Shown: in pieces, positions 1 through 5,812 of the stretch
Numbering within the stretch: position 1 is the first letter of the stretch
Layout: each line of letters starts with the position of its first letter
The notes under the pieces: model-generated
Seen by the model: only the letters and a program-made list of their open reading frames with translations
What the model was told of the DNA's origin: nothing
Databases searched by the model: none
DNA from: an uncultured bacterium
Lineage (GTDB): Bacteria; Bacillota; Clostridia; Lachnospirales; Lachnospiraceae
Length of the DNA stretch: 5,951 nucleotides
Reading direction: 5' to 3'
Assembly: GCA_905214955.1 (NCBI GenBank)
Contig: CAJMON010000106.1
Location: forward strand, 1 to 5,951
Position numbers and translations under genes: made by a program

Positions 1-5
1 AAAAC

Positions 6-10
6 AGGGA
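6..10 (+). promoter_or_regulatory. Ribosome binding site of the deacetylase gene
   Basis: AGGGA lies nine bases before the ATG at 20. It supports that ATG as the start, because the following residues form a typical Lys-rich and hydrophobic export signal. The promoter is outside the window. Confidence 0.6.
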
Positions 11-19
11 ACCATCTTT

Positions 20-856
20 ATGAAGAAATGGAAACCTCTTTTGATCCTTCCTCTTCTTTTTTTCTGTGCCTTTTGTGCCGGAAGACTAGCCGGACAGGGT
101 ATTTCTGCTCTGTCCGCCCTTTTTCCCAGTTCCACAGAAACTTCTGTTCTGCCAGCTTCTGACAGCTGGGGACTAAGCTTTCAGGAAGAGGGAAAACCAC
201 CTGTCGCCAATACCACAGCTTCCAAGATGAAAGACTTTGATGCCTATTACATGCAGGAAACCTCCGAGAAAGTGCTTTATCTCACCTTTGACTGTGGATA
301 TGAAAACGGCAACACGCCCCAGATTCTGGACGCTTTAAAAAAACACCAGGCTCCTGCCACCTTCTTTGTGGTAGGACACTTTCTGGAAACCAGCCCGGAT
401 CTTGTAAAACGGATGATCTCGGAAGGACATACCGTTGGAAATCACACCTACCATCACCCGGATATGTCAAAAATTTCTTCTGTGGGAGATTTTTCTGCTG
501 AACTCAGTGCTGTAGAGAACCTGTATCAGGAGATCACCGGGGAATCCATTTCTCCCTACTACCGGCCTCCTCAGGGAAAATACAGTGAAACCAACTTAAA
601 GATGGCCAAAGATCTTGGGTATTCTACATTTTTCTGGAGCCTGGCCTACGTAGACTGGAACACCGATGCCCAGCCTTCTCATGATGAGGCTTTTCAAAAG
701 CTTCTTGGCCGCGTCCATCCAGGGGCTGTGCTGCTGCTTCACAACACTTCCAAGACCAATGCGGAAATTTTAGATGAGCTTCTCACCAAGTTTGAAGAGA
801 TGGGGTACCGCTTCCAACCCTTAGATGAGCTGATTCAATCTTTTAAAGCCTCTTGA
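20..856 (+). CDS. pdaA: PdaA-type polysaccharide (peptidoglycan) deacetylase
   Basis: This 278-residue NodB-fold (carbohydrate esterase 4) enzyme is predicted to remove N-acetyl groups from peptidoglycan sugars outside the cell. Residues 1-25 form an N-terminal signal or anchor (MKK then a hydrophobic run), followed by a Ser/Thr-rich linker to about residue 80. The NodB domain spans about 86-272. Its motifs appear in order: TFDCGYENG (catalytic Asp91), HTYHHP (His142 and His146, metal ligands), RPPQG (Arg182), SLAYVDW (Asp212, Trp213) and LLLHN (His241). The TFDxGYENG and VDW signatures and the C-terminal sequence resemble Bacillus PdaA, which deacetylates MurNAc on the way to muramic delta-lactam in spore cortex. 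That role here is inference; a vegetative wall role is also possible. The second Asp of the usual TFDD metal motif is Cys92 here, where PdaA has Asn. The NodB family call is firm; the exact substrate is not shown by sequence. Confidence 0.9.
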   Translation: MKKWKPLLILPLLFFCAFCAGRLAGQGISALSALFPSSTETSVLPASDSWGLSFQEEGKPPVANTTASKMKDFDAYYMQETSEKVLYLTFDCGYENGNTPQILDALKKHQAPATFFVVGHFLETSPDLVKRMISEGHTVGNHTYHHPDMSKISSVGDFSAELSAVENLYQEITGESISPYYRPPQGKYSETNLKMAKDLGYSTFFWSLAYVDWNTDAQPSHDEAFQKLLGRVHPGAVLLLHNTSKTNAEILDELLTKFEEMGYRFQPLDELIQSFKAS

Positions 857-881
857 TTATTCTAATTTTTTTCTGTATGAT
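853..881 (+). promoter_or_regulatory. Candidate sigma-A promoter for the transglutaminase-like gene
   Basis: TTGATT (853-858, four of six to TTGACA) is followed by exactly 17 bases and then TATGAT (876-881, five of six to TATAAT). The -35 box overlaps the TGA stop of the deacetylase gene. Transcription would start near 888, about 33 bases before the start codon. No terminator is visible after the deacetylase gene, so read-through transcription is also possible. Confidence 0.5.
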
Positions 882-901
882 AAATTCAGTAAGAAAATCA
901 T

Positions 902-924
902 AGGAGGGACTTATGAAAATATGA
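902..924 (+). promoter_or_regulatory. Strong ribosome binding site with overlapping mini-ORF
   Basis: AGGAGGG (902-908) lies only four bases from an ATG at 913 and twelve from the ATG at 921. The 913 ATG opens a three-codon frame (Met-Lys-Ile) whose TGA at 922-924 overlaps the gene start in an ATGA arrangement. The 921 start is preferred because only it opens the long frame with a signal peptide. The mini-ORF may feed it by stop-start reinitiation. Confidence 0.5.
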
Positions 925-2567
925 AAAAACTGATTTCTTTTTTTCTTCCCGTTCTGCTTTTCCTCTGTCTTGGAATGGCAGGATTTGGTGAGGAAACAAG
1001 TTCTGGTTTTATCACCAGCATAAACCCGGATTATGCAGATGTTCTCACTGAAAAAGATCTCTTTGACTCAAACGGCGGACTTTCTCTGTACAGCAGCGGA
1101 CTTCCTGAAACGCAGAGTTTATCCATTGTTCCCACCTTTTCCAGCACTTCCTCTGCAAAAAACTATATTCGTCAGGAAATGGTAGCCAGACATACTTCTT
1201 TTTCTTTGATTCTCGTATCCTCCACCCCCTTTGCTACAGGGTCCGGAAATGCCATTCATTCTACTATGGCAAAACTGATCACTTCGCTGATTTATGATTC
1301 AATGGAGGATTTTCCAGGCTGCGCTTCCTATGAAGGCGATTATCTGCGCTGGCATTTTGGTGGATTTGAGAACGCTAAATATACGCTCTACCGTTCCGGT
1401 TCTTCTTACTGCTGCGAGATCAGCATTCCAAAAATCAAATACTACACCACTGCTGCCCAGGAAAAGAAACTGACCACAGATCTAAAACGTGTTCTTGCTT
1501 CGCTTGACCTGGATGGAAAAAGCGAGTTTGAAAAGGCAAAACGGATTTATGTCTATATCACCAGCCACGTGACCTACGATTATGCCAACCTGTACAACGA
1601 CAGCACAGGAAAATACACAGCCTACAATGCTTTGGAAAAAGGTACTGCCGTATGCCAGGGTTACGCCAGTCTGTTATACCGCATGATGCGCATGTCCGGT
1701 ATTTCCTGCCGTTTTATCTCTGGAGACGGAAGCGGCGTCCGCCACGGCTGGAATATTGTAAAGGTCGGTTCCTCCTACTATAATCTGGACAGTACCTGGG
1801 ATGCCGGCCATGATGCCAGCTCTTTCCTGTATTTTCTCAAATCCAACAAGGACTTTTACGGACATACTAGGGACGACCGGTTCAAAACCAGCACCTTTAA
1901 CACCACTTATCCCATGTCCAAAACCTCCTACAAGCTGACAGGCACCCACAAGCATACCTGGAGCTGGGTGGTCACCCAGGCGGCTACTATTTTTAAAACT
2001 GGCACCAAAACCAAAACCTGTACCGTGTGCGGCGCCACAGGAGGCACCAAGACCATTGCCAAGAAAACTGCCTCTGTTACCTTAAATGCTTCTTCTTCCA
2101 CCATGCAGGTCGGACAGCGAAGCACTGCCATCCAGATTGCCAAACAGGCTTCTGCAGATTCTGTTTCCAAATGGACCTCTTCCGATCCTTCGGTGGTATA
2201 TGTCAGCCCCAAAACCGGCAAGCTGGAGGCCAAGAAAAAAGGCTCTGCCACCATCACTCTTATCATGAAGAGCGGTGCCAAAGCCTCTGTCCGGATCAAA
2301 GTACAAAAAAAGACAGTAAAGACCACTTCCATTCTTTTCAAGAAAAAGAAAGTCACCCTGACTGCGGGTACCAGGCAGAAGCTGGCCCTAACCCGTGTTC
2401 CTGTCACCGCCAATGACAAGCTGGCCTTTACCTCCTCTGTTCCGTCTGTGGCCAAAGTCAGCCGTACCGGCATCGTCACCACTCTTTCTCCTGGAAAGAC
2501 AGTGATTACCGTCAAGAGTGCTTCCGGCAAAACAGCTAAGTGCACCCTGGTGGTAAAAGCTTCTTAA
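921..2567 (+). CDS. Exported transglutaminase-like domain protein with C-terminal Ig-like (Big_2) repeats
   Basis: The product is 548 residues. Residues 1-23 are a signal peptide (MKK, hydrophobic core, small residues before GEE). Residues 25-200 match no family I can name. A transglutaminase/protease-like core covers about 205-298. Its candidate triad is Cys245 (in AVCQGYAS), His275 (in RHGWN) and Asp290 (in NLDSTWD), which is the usual order for this superfamily. Residues 341-372 form a short module with HKH (343-345) and CTVC (367-370). Two Big_2 Ig-like domains follow at about 384-462 and 466-546, showing the typical W/F-TSSxPSV and G-TxIT patterns. Bacterial members act as peptidases or crosslinkers, or bind surface polymers; the substrate here is unknown. 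The Lys/Thr/Ser-rich Ig repeats would place the catalytic domain at the wall or on a surface ligand. There is no LPxTG motif, choline-binding repeat or SLH domain, so attachment must be non-covalent, or the protein is released. Confidence 0.88.
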   Translation: MKKLISFFLPVLLFLCLGMAGFGEETSSGFITSINPDYADVLTEKDLFDSNGGLSLYSSGLPETQSLSIVPTFSSTSSAKNYIRQEMVARHTSFSLILVSSTPFATGSGNAIHSTMAKLITSLIYDSMEDFPGCASYEGDYLRWHFGGFENAKYTLYRSGSSYCCEISIPKIKYYTTAAQEKKLTTDLKRVLASLDLDGKSEFEKAKRIYVYITSHVTYDYANLYNDSTGKYTAYNALEKGTAVCQGYASLLYRMMRMSGISCRFISGDGSGVRHGWNIVKVGSSYYNLDSTWDAGHDASSFLYFLKSNKDFYGHTRDDRFKTSTFNTTYPMSKTSYKLTGTHKHTWSWVVTQAATIFKTGTKTKTCTVCGATGGTKTIAKKTASVTLNASSSTMQVGQRSTAIQIAKQASADSVSKWTSSDPSVVYVSPKTGKLEAKKKGSATITLIMKSGAKASVRIKVQKKTVKTTSILFKKKKVTLTAGTRQKLALTRVPVTANDKLAFTSSVPSVAKVSRTGIVTTLSPGKTVITVKSASGKTAKCTLVVKAS

Positions 2568-2584
2568 CGCAGAGCGTGTTTTCC

Positions 2585-2612
2585 TTTGCAGGAAAGCAAT
2601 TTCCTGTGCAAA
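2585..2612. other. Inverted repeat upstream of the terminator
   Basis: The arm at 2585-2595 (TTTGCAGGAAA) pairs with 2600-2612 (TTTCCTGTGCAAA) around a GCAA loop, leaving a two-base bulge. It lies 18 bases after the transglutaminase-like stop codon and abuts the A-tract of the next hairpin. It could protect the 3' end of the + strand mRNA or assist termination. Confidence 0.5.
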
Positions 2613-2644
2613 AAAAGATCCCTCACATCCAGGGATCTTTTTTT
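2611..2644. terminator. Bidirectional rho-independent terminator between convergent genes
   Basis: The stem AGATCCCT/AGGGATCT is closed by a seven-base loop (2624-2630), with an A-tract on the left and a T-tract on the right (2638-2644). Read on either strand it gives a GC-containing stem followed by a U-run. It can therefore end both the + strand transglutaminase-like gene (stop at 2567) and the - strand motor operon (stop at 2661). Confidence 0.88.
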
Positions 2645-2660
2645 AGGGCAATGATTACGA

Positions 2661-3017
2661 TTATTTCAGAAGTTCTGCTTTTTTCTCCAGGATCGCTGCG
2701 CCTGCTGCACATGCCGGGCAATCACAGTATTTGCCGCCCGCTGATTTGACCTGTCTGCCATGCTCTGCAACTGCACCTGCTTCTTCGCCGAATACTCTTG
2801 CACCCATCTCGGATTCTGCAAAACTGATCAGTCCGTCAATGGAGGTCACATCTTCTTCCAGCTCCTGCACATAGGCCTTGGAAACCTCTGCTTCTTTGTC
2901 TGTTCCCAGTGCATCCAGCCATGCCTGCGCTGCATCCTTTAACTCCTGGCAGGCAGAACCTGCATTTAATACTTCTTTTGTCTTCTCGGTTACAAATGCT
3001 TTTACACTCTGCTCCAT
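2661..3017 (-). CDS. Small CxCxxC protein, third gene of the motor operon
   Basis: The product is a 118-residue, mostly helical, acidic, soluble-looking protein with no signal peptide or membrane helix. The C-terminal part carries KYCDCPACAAG (Cys98, Cys100, Cys103); with Cys23 there are four cysteines that could bind a metal or be redox active. I recall similar small clostridial proteins annotated, without clear basis, as Hsp90-like chaperones, but I see no Hsp90 domain. The start at 3017 (MEQSV) is preferred over 3026 (MTNMEQ) because AAAGGA at 3026-3031 is eight bases from the former and touches the latter. A longer upstream frame would run through the preceding gene's coding sequence and begins with an implausible Arg/Lys-rich stretch. 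The gene follows the OmpA-family gene by 19 bases, so it is very likely co-transcribed and may work with the motor on its cytoplasmic side. Function unknown. Confidence 0.82.
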   Translation of the reverse strand: MEQSVKAFVTEKTKEVLNAGSACQELKDAAQAWLDALGTDKEAEVSKAYVQELEEDVTSIDGLISFAESEMGARVFGEEAGAVAEHGRQVKSAGGKYCDCPACAAGAAILEKKAELLK

Positions 3018-3025
3018 GTTTGTCA

Positions 3026-3031
3026 TCCTTT
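3026..3031 (-). promoter_or_regulatory. Ribosome binding site deciding the start of the CxCxxC gene
   Basis: AAAGGA on the - strand lies eight bases before the ATG whose first base is 3017. It directly abuts the in-frame ATG at 3026, so the downstream start is favoured and the protein is 118 residues. Confidence 0.6.
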
Positions 3032-3036
3032 CTATC

Positions 3037-4104
3037 TTACTGGGCAGCTGTCTCCGTCTGCGTTTCCGTTTCGGTCTTTGCTGCTGTTTCGCTGCTTTCA
3101 CTGGAAGGTGTGTCCTCTTCCTGACTGCTCATGATCTTAGTCAGCTCCTGAATCATCTCTTCATCCTTCAGGCGGAACTTGACTTCCACACGTCTGGAAG
3201 CATCCATATCTACATTTCCATCTGCATCCAGAATGGGATTGCTCATGGAATGTCCGTTCACCGTCAGACGGTCCTGCAAGAGCTGGCGTTCTTCACTGTT
3301 TAAGAAGTCTCCCTCAATAGACAGAAGGTACTGGGCCACTGCCAGGGAACGCTTCTGGGAAAGCTCAAGGTTATAACTATAATCTCCGGAGGTATCCGTA
3401 TATCCGTCAATGATGATCTCTGCCAGATAATCGGAATACTCATCTTTTAACAGTACCTGGCAGTAGATGGGAAGGACTTCCGAAAGCACCTGCTGTCCTT
3501 CCTCGGTAAGCTCTGCCTGGTTGTAATCAAACATAACACTGGAATCCAGGGCCATGGCTCCGCTTTGTGAGTCAATGTCCACGTTCAAGTTCTGTTTCTG
3601 GAATTCTTCTTTCAGTGCTTCAATGACATCTGCTTTGACGCCGATGATGTTGTCAATTTTTGCCTGCTGGGTTGCCAGCTGGGCGGTCTTGGTATCCAGG
3701 TCAGACTGCTGCTGGCTTAACAGTGCACTCTGGGTATTTAACTGAGATTCCTGGTCACTAAGCTTTGCCGCCTGGTCATCTAAAGTAGCCTGCTGGCTGG
3801 CCAGTTTTGCCGCCAGCTCATCCAAAGCTGCCTGCTGGCTGGCAAGCAGTTCGTCCTGGCTCTGAATCTGGTTTGCCTGCTCATCCACGGTATTTTGCTT
3901 GTTCTCGATCTCCGCTGTGTACTGCTGCTGAAGCGCCAGCTTGTCATCCCGCTCCTTGATACTGTCGTCATAGCTTTTCTGCGCCTGGAACAGGGTCACA
4001 CACATGATCAGGACAAACAGGAGAAGCAGACCGGCCATCATATCTGAGTAAGCGCGCCATACATTAAACCCGCCTTCTCCTTTATGTTTTCGATGTTTCC
4101 GCAT
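3037..4104 (-). CDS. MotB/ZorB-like OmpA-family stator subunit with long coiled-coil stalk
   Basis: The product is 355 residues. A short basic cytoplasmic N-terminus (MRKHRKHK) precedes one membrane helix (about 19-39). That helix opens with YSDMMAGLLLLF; Asp21 matches the proton-accepting Asp of MotB and ZorB. Residues about 41-155 are a Gln/Ala/Leu-rich coiled coil built partly from 14-residue repeats. An OmpA C-terminal-like peptidoglycan-binding domain covers about 175-312. Its signatures are FDYNQAELTEEG, DGYTDTSGDYSYNLELSQKR (Asp237 and Arg252, spaced as the Asp/Arg pair that holds diaminopimelate in OmpA-like domains) and SRRVEVKF. A disordered Ser/Thr/Glu tail (329-355) ends the protein. 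It should anchor the motor to the wall and form the proton path with the partner encoded 17 bases upstream. The stalk is longer than in flagellar MotB or typical ZorB. AGGAGAGG (4108-4115) supports the start. Ordinary flagellar MotB is unlikely given the partner's sequence and the lack of flagellar genes nearby. Confidence 0.9.
   Translation of the reverse strand: MRKHRKHKGEGGFNVWRAYSDMMAGLLLLFVLIMCVTLFQAQKSYDDSIKERDDKLALQQQYTAEIENKQNTVDEQANQIQSQDELLASQQAALDELAAKLASQQATLDDQAAKLSDQESQLNTQSALLSQQQSDLDTKTAQLATQQAKIDNIIGVKADVIEALKEEFQKQNLNVDIDSQSGAMALDSSVMFDYNQAELTEEGQQVLSEVLPIYCQVLLKDEYSDYLAEIIIDGYTDTSGDYSYNLELSQKRSLAVAQYLLSIEGDFLNSEERQLLQDRLTVNGHSMSNPILDADGNVDMDASRRVEVKFRLKDEEMIQELTKIMSSQEEDTPSSESSETAAKTETETQTETAAQ
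3643..3846 (-). repeat. 42-base tandem repeats encoding a 14-residue coiled-coil unit
   Basis: Residues 87-154 of the OmpA-family protein divide into four full units and one partial unit of 14 residues. The first two are LASQQAALDELAAK and LASQQATLDDQAAK; the later ones have drifted (LSDQESQ..., LSQQQSD..., LATQQAK...). The DNA repeats too: the 14 bases at 3788-3801 recur exactly at 3830-3843, 42 bases apart. Each unit is two heptads, which suits stepwise lengthening of a coiled-coil stalk. Confidence 0.85.
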
Positions 4105-4107
4105 AAT

Positions 4108-4115
4108 CCTCTCCT
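4108..4115 (-). promoter_or_regulatory. Ribosome binding site of the OmpA-family gene
   Basis: AGGAGAGG on the - strand sits in the 17-base gap after the upstream stop codon (TAG, 4122-4124). The AGGAG part is six bases from the ATG at 4104. It supports both the start and tight coupling of the two motor genes. Confidence 0.7.
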
Positions 4116-4121
4116 ATCCGG

Positions 4122-5789
4122 CTATTTTCCGCTCTTGAAAAGGCCAAACTTTCCACCATTCTTAGATGCTGTACGGTTTAAATCCCGCATACAGTCCACC
4201 AGTTCTTCCAACAGCTCCTGCTGCTTCTGGTTCTGCTCCCCTAACATATTCTGCAGATTTTTCAGCTCGGCACCTGCATTCTGGAAGGCATTTCCTCCAA
4301 GGGAGCCCTTGTACATGTAAACATTCTTTCCATCGGAATTAACTGCAATGGCAGAAAGAAGGCTTCTGACATGATCCATAGTCTCGTAAACCATCTTCTG
4401 ATAATTTACAAACTCTTCCATCTTGGTCTGGTAGCTGGCCACCAGTTTTTCATTTGCTGAATACAGCTTCTGGCTCTGCTCGCCTGCTGCTGCATAGCCT
4501 TCCAGACCGGCTGCTGCTGCATTGACATACTTCTGCATGGTCTGATTGCAGGCCACCCAGAATTTGGCAGAAGACTGCTCTGCTTCCTGCATATACTCTG
4601 CCAGATGGCGGTAGCTGGCATCCTGGGACTCCAGCAGACGCTGGTTCTCTTTTAAGACTTTCTCCGAAGAAGCAATGTATTCCTTCTGCATACTGCCAAG
4701 CTCTGCCACCAGATTCTTCATATTCTTCTGTTCCTGTACAAACGAATCACTGAGCTGTCCGCTCATGGTCTCATACAGCTGTTTGGTGTATTCCGTAGAC
4801 TGCTGCTGAGCCTCATTCAGATCTTTGAGTGCCAGATTAAAATGGTCAAATTCCATGGAAAACGTGGTACGCAGCTGTTTTAAAAAGCTGTCCAGGAGCT
4901 GCTCCATCATGGCTTCCTGGCCAGTGGACAGGGTAGCCACCATCTGATCCAGAGAAGCGTTCATCTTCTGGAAAGACGGGGTAATCACCTTTTCAAAGCT
5001 GGCTGCCAGCTGATTGGAAAACTGCTTGGACATATTGCGGATGGCTTCCGTCTGCTCTTTCTGGCAGGCAATAAGAATATCTCTGGACTCGTCCTCTGCT
5101 GCTGGAAGAATGTCTGCATGAAACTCCTCCAGGAAATCATCCAGTCCATTGTTCACGGACGTGTAGGAATTGCGCAGATTGTAAGAATATACCAGTGACA
5201 GGGACAGACCATAAATGGAAGTTAAGAAAGCCACTTTAATACCTTCCACCAAAGATGCCACAGAACTGGTCATGGCCGTATAATCGGAGGGGTTGAAATT
5301 TCGAAGTCCCCATACCAGACCCACGAAGGTGCCCAAAATACCAAGGCTTGTCAGGATATCCGGAATCATATCCAGCATCCGTTTATGTATCACAGCATCG
5401 ACTTCTTCTTCATTGATGTAATCTTCAATGTCGCCCATGCCTCCCTGGCTGGAAGCAACAAAACGACAGAAGCTTTTCCACTTTTCATCCAGTGCCGGAA
5501 AATTAAACAGCTTATCTAACTTCAGCACGGAACCTTCCCGTTTTTCTTTTTCTCCGCCAAAATTCTGACGGATACGCTCACTGGCTCTGGAAAAACTGCT
5601 CTCCAGCTTTTCCATGTTCCGAAATCCCACGGCAATGCCGATCACACAGATTCCCAGCATAATGGCAAGGAATACAAAGTTGTACGCCTGCATGGACATG
5701 GCACTGTCCTGCCCTGCGTAAAGCGTCAGTGCGATGTCTCCTCCCAGGACCACTCCAAAAAGAAGCCATCCAAGCACTTTTTTCCCCAT
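4122..5789 (-). CDS. MotA/TolQ/ExbB-family (ZorA-like) proton-channel stator protein with long cytoplasmic tail
   Basis: The product is 555 residues. Predicted membrane helices lie at about 4-24, 36-56, 141-162 and 180-203, with a cytoplasmic loop of about 85 residues between the second and third. Helix 3 carries LGILGTFVGL (Thr154) and helix 4 carries EGIKVAFLTSIYGLSLS (Thr190, Ser191). These are the family's GTxxGL and AFxTSxxGL signatures that line the proton path in MotA, ExbB, TolQ and ZorA. Residues 204-555 are a long, mainly helical, Gln/Glu/Met-rich cytoplasmic tail. That tail sets the protein apart from MotA, ExbB and TolQ and matches ZorA, whose tail passes the signal inward. With the OmpA-family partner it should form a membrane motor driven by ion flow. 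AAGGAGG at 5796-5802, six bases before the ATG, fixes the start. It is the first gene of a three-gene operon. The ZorA-like call rests on topology, motifs and partner; whether it defends against phage is not shown. Confidence 0.88.
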   Translation of the reverse strand: MGKKVLGWLLFGVVLGGDIALTLYAGQDSAMSMQAYNFVFLAIMLGICVIGIAVGFRNMEKLESSFSRASERIRQNFGGEKEKREGSVLKLDKLFNFPALDEKWKSFCRFVASSQGGMGDIEDYINEEEVDAVIHKRMLDMIPDILTSLGILGTFVGLVWGLRNFNPSDYTAMTSSVASLVEGIKVAFLTSIYGLSLSLVYSYNLRNSYTSVNNGLDDFLEEFHADILPAAEDESRDILIACQKEQTEAIRNMSKQFSNQLAASFEKVITPSFQKMNASLDQMVATLSTGQEAMMEQLLDSFLKQLRTTFSMEFDHFNLALKDLNEAQQQSTEYTKQLYETMSGQLSDSFVQEQKNMKNLVAELGSMQKEYIASSEKVLKENQRLLESQDASYRHLAEYMQEAEQSSAKFWVACNQTMQKYVNAAAAGLEGYAAAGEQSQKLYSANEKLVASYQTKMEEFVNYQKMVYETMDHVRSLLSAIAVNSDGKNVYMYKGSLGGNAFQNAGAELKNLQNMLGEQNQKQQELLEELVDCMRDLNRTASKNGGKFGLFKSGK

Positions 5790-5795
5790 ATTCTT

Positions 5796-5802
5796 CCTCC
5801 TT
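5796..5802 (-). promoter_or_regulatory. Ribosome binding site of the ZorA-like gene
   Basis: AAGGAGG on the - strand, six bases before the ATG at 5789, is near-consensus and predicts efficient translation of the first motor gene. A second purine-rich stretch (AGGGGATAAGGAGG) runs into it from upstream. Confidence 0.75.
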
Positions 5803-5812
5803 ATCCCCTGAT

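Noticed and set aside
10..20. Lipobox in either exported protein
   Set aside because: Cysteines occur in both signal regions, but the preceding residues (FFC, AFC, FLC) do not match the usual [LVI][AST][GA]C pattern.
1674..1955. A 93-codon open frame on the - strand within the transglutaminase-like gene
   Set aside because: It is a shadow of the catalytic core; Gly/Val-rich with no recognisable motif or ribosome binding site.
1928..2545. A 205-codon open frame on the - strand opposite the Ig-like domains
   Set aside because: It is antisense to a well-supported gene. Its Val/Leu/Thr-rich composition is what the complement of Lys/Thr/Ser codons gives, and no ribosome binding site or family motif is seen.
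3018..3101. An upstream start for the CxCxxC gene adding 28 residues
   Set aside because: The added residues overlap the coding end of the OmpA-family gene and are an Arg/Lys/Gln-rich artefact. A ribosome binding site correctly spaced for 3017 exists.
2878..3303. A 141-codon open frame on the + strand over the end of the OmpA-family gene and the CxCxxC gene
   Set aside because: It is antisense to two genes with good ribosome binding sites and domain motifs. Its Cys/Phe/Ser-rich translation looks like a complement artefact.
2661..5789. Reading the two motor genes as flagellar motA/motB or exbB/exbD
   Set aside because: The stator protein's long tail and large loop and the partner's long stalk do not fit those families. 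No flagellar or TonB genes are nearby, and a monoderm cell has no outer membrane for ExbBD.
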